The translations under genes were made by a program, and so were the position numbers. Under the pieces are notes generated by a model, which made no database searches, had not been told where the DNA came from, and was given only the letters and a program-made list of their open reading frames with translations. DNA of 64,000 nt from assembly GCA_030141605.1 (NCBI GenBank), contig JAQGDQ010000014.1:1323001-1387000 (forward strand), read 5' to 3'. This document shows, piece after piece, positions 1 through 64,000 of the stretch. Origin of the DNA: Tubiluchus corallicola. Its lineage: Eukaryota; Priapulida; Priapulimorpha; Priapulimorphida; Tubiluchidae. Within the stretch, counting starts at the first letter, position 1. Every line of letters starts with the position of its first letter.

Positions 1-216
1 CAGCTAACAAGAAAAAATAAATTAAATACAAACCAAGGAAAATTCAAAGCAAAGTTAAAATACATGTAACTAGAAGACTATTATATCAATTTGGTCAAAG
101 CTTTAAACACGTTCTTGTTATATCACGAAACTTTGTCACGTCATAATGATTCACTTGAAGGTCAACTCTACTTTGCCCACATTGTGAAGATGTTGGGGTA
201 ACTTATCCATAATAAG

Positions 217-590
217 TAGGGGTAGGCATTTTCTACAAGAATGCGAATTCGAATCAAATCAAATCGGTGACTTTTGAATTCGAGCAGAACCAAATTTCAG
301 TATTTCAAATTCAAATTCGAATTGAGTTTGAAAGATTTTCGAACAAGTTTTCGAACCACTAGTAAAATATGGTCATACAGAGATCATGCATTGTACTTGA
401 TTTTGTTCTGCAGTAAAACCACTATTAGTTTATTAAAAATTTTGCACAGAAACTGCAGGGAACGTTTTAATGATAAAGAACATATGTGGCAGAAGTGCTG
501 AAATATTTGAATCTATAATTTTAGGTTTGAATCGAATTTGAACTAAAAAACTCGTCTGAATTGAATTCGAACATTCGATGCTCACCCCTA
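217..590. mobile_element. Non-autonomous hAT-type transposon (MITE), 374 bp
   Basis: The ends are inverted: left TAGGGGTAGGCAT, right (reverse complement) TAGGGGTGAGCAT. Both are followed by GAATTCGAA-like palindromic stretches. The eight bases outside are ATAATAAG on the left and ATAATAAT on the right, a 7/8 match. An 8-bp target duplication with TAGGG-type ends is the hAT signature. The interior has no transposase frame. The right flank is an AAT microsatellite, which weakens the target-duplication evidence a little. Confidence 0.75.
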
Positions 591-609
591 ATAATAATAA
601 TAATAATAA
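591..609. repeat. (AAT)n microsatellite
   Basis: Short AAT run directly abutting the right end of the hAT-type element. Confidence 0.9.
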
Positions 610-887
610 CTTGCATATGATGCACAAACATTCATGAGCAAGCTGGGTGGAGGTTGAAGGTATTTCCAAACTTGATGAGAATATTCACCTTGAAGTCCTT
701 TCTACCTGACATAAAAATGGAGGGTTAAAGTGTAAAAATTGCATTAGCCTAATTAGTTTATAACTGTATGATGGAATGTCCTTTTTGTAGATGCCGCCAT
801 TCTACCTAAACAGGAAAATATAAGATGTGATTTATGGTAAGCATTTGAAAGTTATCAGTATACATAAATTTCTGTATAAATACTTAC

Positions 888-62866
<61,979 letters not shown>

Positions 62867-62877
62867 TATAGGCAAAT

Positions 62878-64000
62878 CTGAAAAATAAGACAGGTTCACT
62901 AAACTTATTCTGATGCCCAGAAAGGCCAGTGTTAAGTTAAGGGTTACAGTTGGAAAGTGAACACGAATCCATAAAGTAGAATTCTTAATGCTGTATACTA
63001 AATTGCAAGTTATATAAAGTAGCTGTTTCACCTTAAAGCAATCAATGGCCAATCGGAAACAAGCGTCTGGTAAATAATTCTATGTACAATGGCTGTCCTG
63101 CATCTAGGAATGACCACAGCAAAATCATGGGTAAGCAGTCTCAGCTTATGGAGAGTACTCCCAACAAAAAGTGTCAGCATTTAAGAACCAACGAAGAACA
63201 ATCATAAAAGCATTGGCCATAGACGTACAGATAAAGATTGGCCAACTACAATCAGGCAATACATTGATAAATATTACTAGTTTTTAATAATATGTAAATA
63301 ATATGTAAAAGCTTGTACAGATGCTTGTTTAGTCATTATTACATTTCACTGATTTTTAGTCCATTTGAGCAACTTGGCAGTCATGATCAATGAAACACGA
63401 TGTGACTAAAATAAATAGACATTTACAAGCAATGGTACATGGTACATCTTTACGAGAGAACAAATAAGTTTAGCAAATAAATTTAAATATTGGACTTACT
63501 AACAAGTCTTGCAAGCGTTACTAATCCCAGGAGTTAACTATTTTTTCCCCATTGGTATACTAAAATTCCATGATGGCAGCGTTTATCAGTCATAGTTTTC
63601 GTTTTATAGCTGTTTATAAAATGAATACCTTTTAGGATACTACAGAAACATTTGCTAATTAACTTAGCACGCTTTGAAGATGCGCACACCTACGGCCTAA
63701 GCTTGACTAGCTTACTGTAGAAAACGTGCAGCCGCTTGATTTGTCGCTAGTAAGCATCTATTGACCAAATGACCAGCCATATATGTGTGTATTAGTCTTC
63801 ACGAATCTTGAACAGTAATATGGAAATCGCAAAAGGATCATTTCAAACAACATTTACAAGCTGGCAAGACTAAACTGTGTCTTTGGAAGTTTGGGGATAC
63901 CCCAAAGAATAAGCTAGGTAACAAAAGAGTATGATATCTTTTAGTATTCCCAAGTCACAAATTTCCAGTATTCGCAATTGCTCTGTTCAAACTCTGTTGC
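62878..64000 (-). other. CELF intron upstream of the first coding exon, partial
   Basis: Begins with a good acceptor (TTATTTTTCAG). An upstream non-coding or alternative coding exon is expected further right, outside the window. Nothing else recognised. Confidence 0.75.

Larger units (their letters stand above)
1..887 (-). other. CELF intron (after exon 11), partial
   Basis: Non-coding intron sequence continuing off the left edge. It holds the hAT-type element at 217-590 and a short AAT run. Nothing else recognisable. Confidence 0.85.

Overview
This window is eukaryotic (animal) nuclear DNA. It is AT-rich, has spliced genes with long introns, and is full of transposon debris and microsatellites. 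Nearly all of it lies inside one gene on the minus strand, a CELF/Bruno-like RNA-binding protein of the CELF1/CELF2 type. Eleven coding exons can be placed to the base using splice consensus and phase continuity, from about 62.9 kb down to about 0.9 kb. They encode 407 complete residues: RRM1, RRM2 and a long low-complexity linker. The exons for RRM3 and the stop codon lie beyond position 1, and a 5' non-coding or alternative first exon lies beyond 64000. I cannot assign a species. An invertebrate with a repeat-rich genome (for example a cnidarian, sponge or other marine lineage) is plausible but not proven.

Layout, left to right. 0-3 kb: two linker exons, a non-autonomous hAT-type element and a 147-bp tandem duplication. 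5.4-8.2 kb: a 2.7-kb terminal-inverted-repeat element flanked by TTAA. 10-16 kb: six clustered CELF exons (linker plus the end of RRM2), a second hAT-type element and a small element with a TAA target duplication. 17-25 kb: a fold-back element and a decayed LINE reverse transcriptase. 25-35 kb: the RRM2 exon, telomere-like repeats, a LINE endonuclease fragment, copy 1 of a 2-kb dispersed repeat, a LINE 3' end, and a miniature LTR retrotransposon inside a 77-bp tandem array. 35-54 kb: the longest intron, holding tandem duplications, a broken coding-like segment, simple repeats, copy 2 of the 2-kb repeat interrupted by a LINE, a GC-rich 45-bp minisatellite and another LINE fragment. 54-64 kb: an RRM1 exon, a long repeat-bearing intron and the first coding exon.

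No RNA genes, CRISPR arrays, operons or promoters could be supported. Apart from the CELF exons I see no intact, recognisable protein-coding gene. The most interesting leftovers are the miniature LTR element, the duplicated 2-kb unit with protein-like conservation, the TTAA-flanked element, and several hammerhead-like or Penelope-type motifs. I did not find a convincing new multi-gene system.
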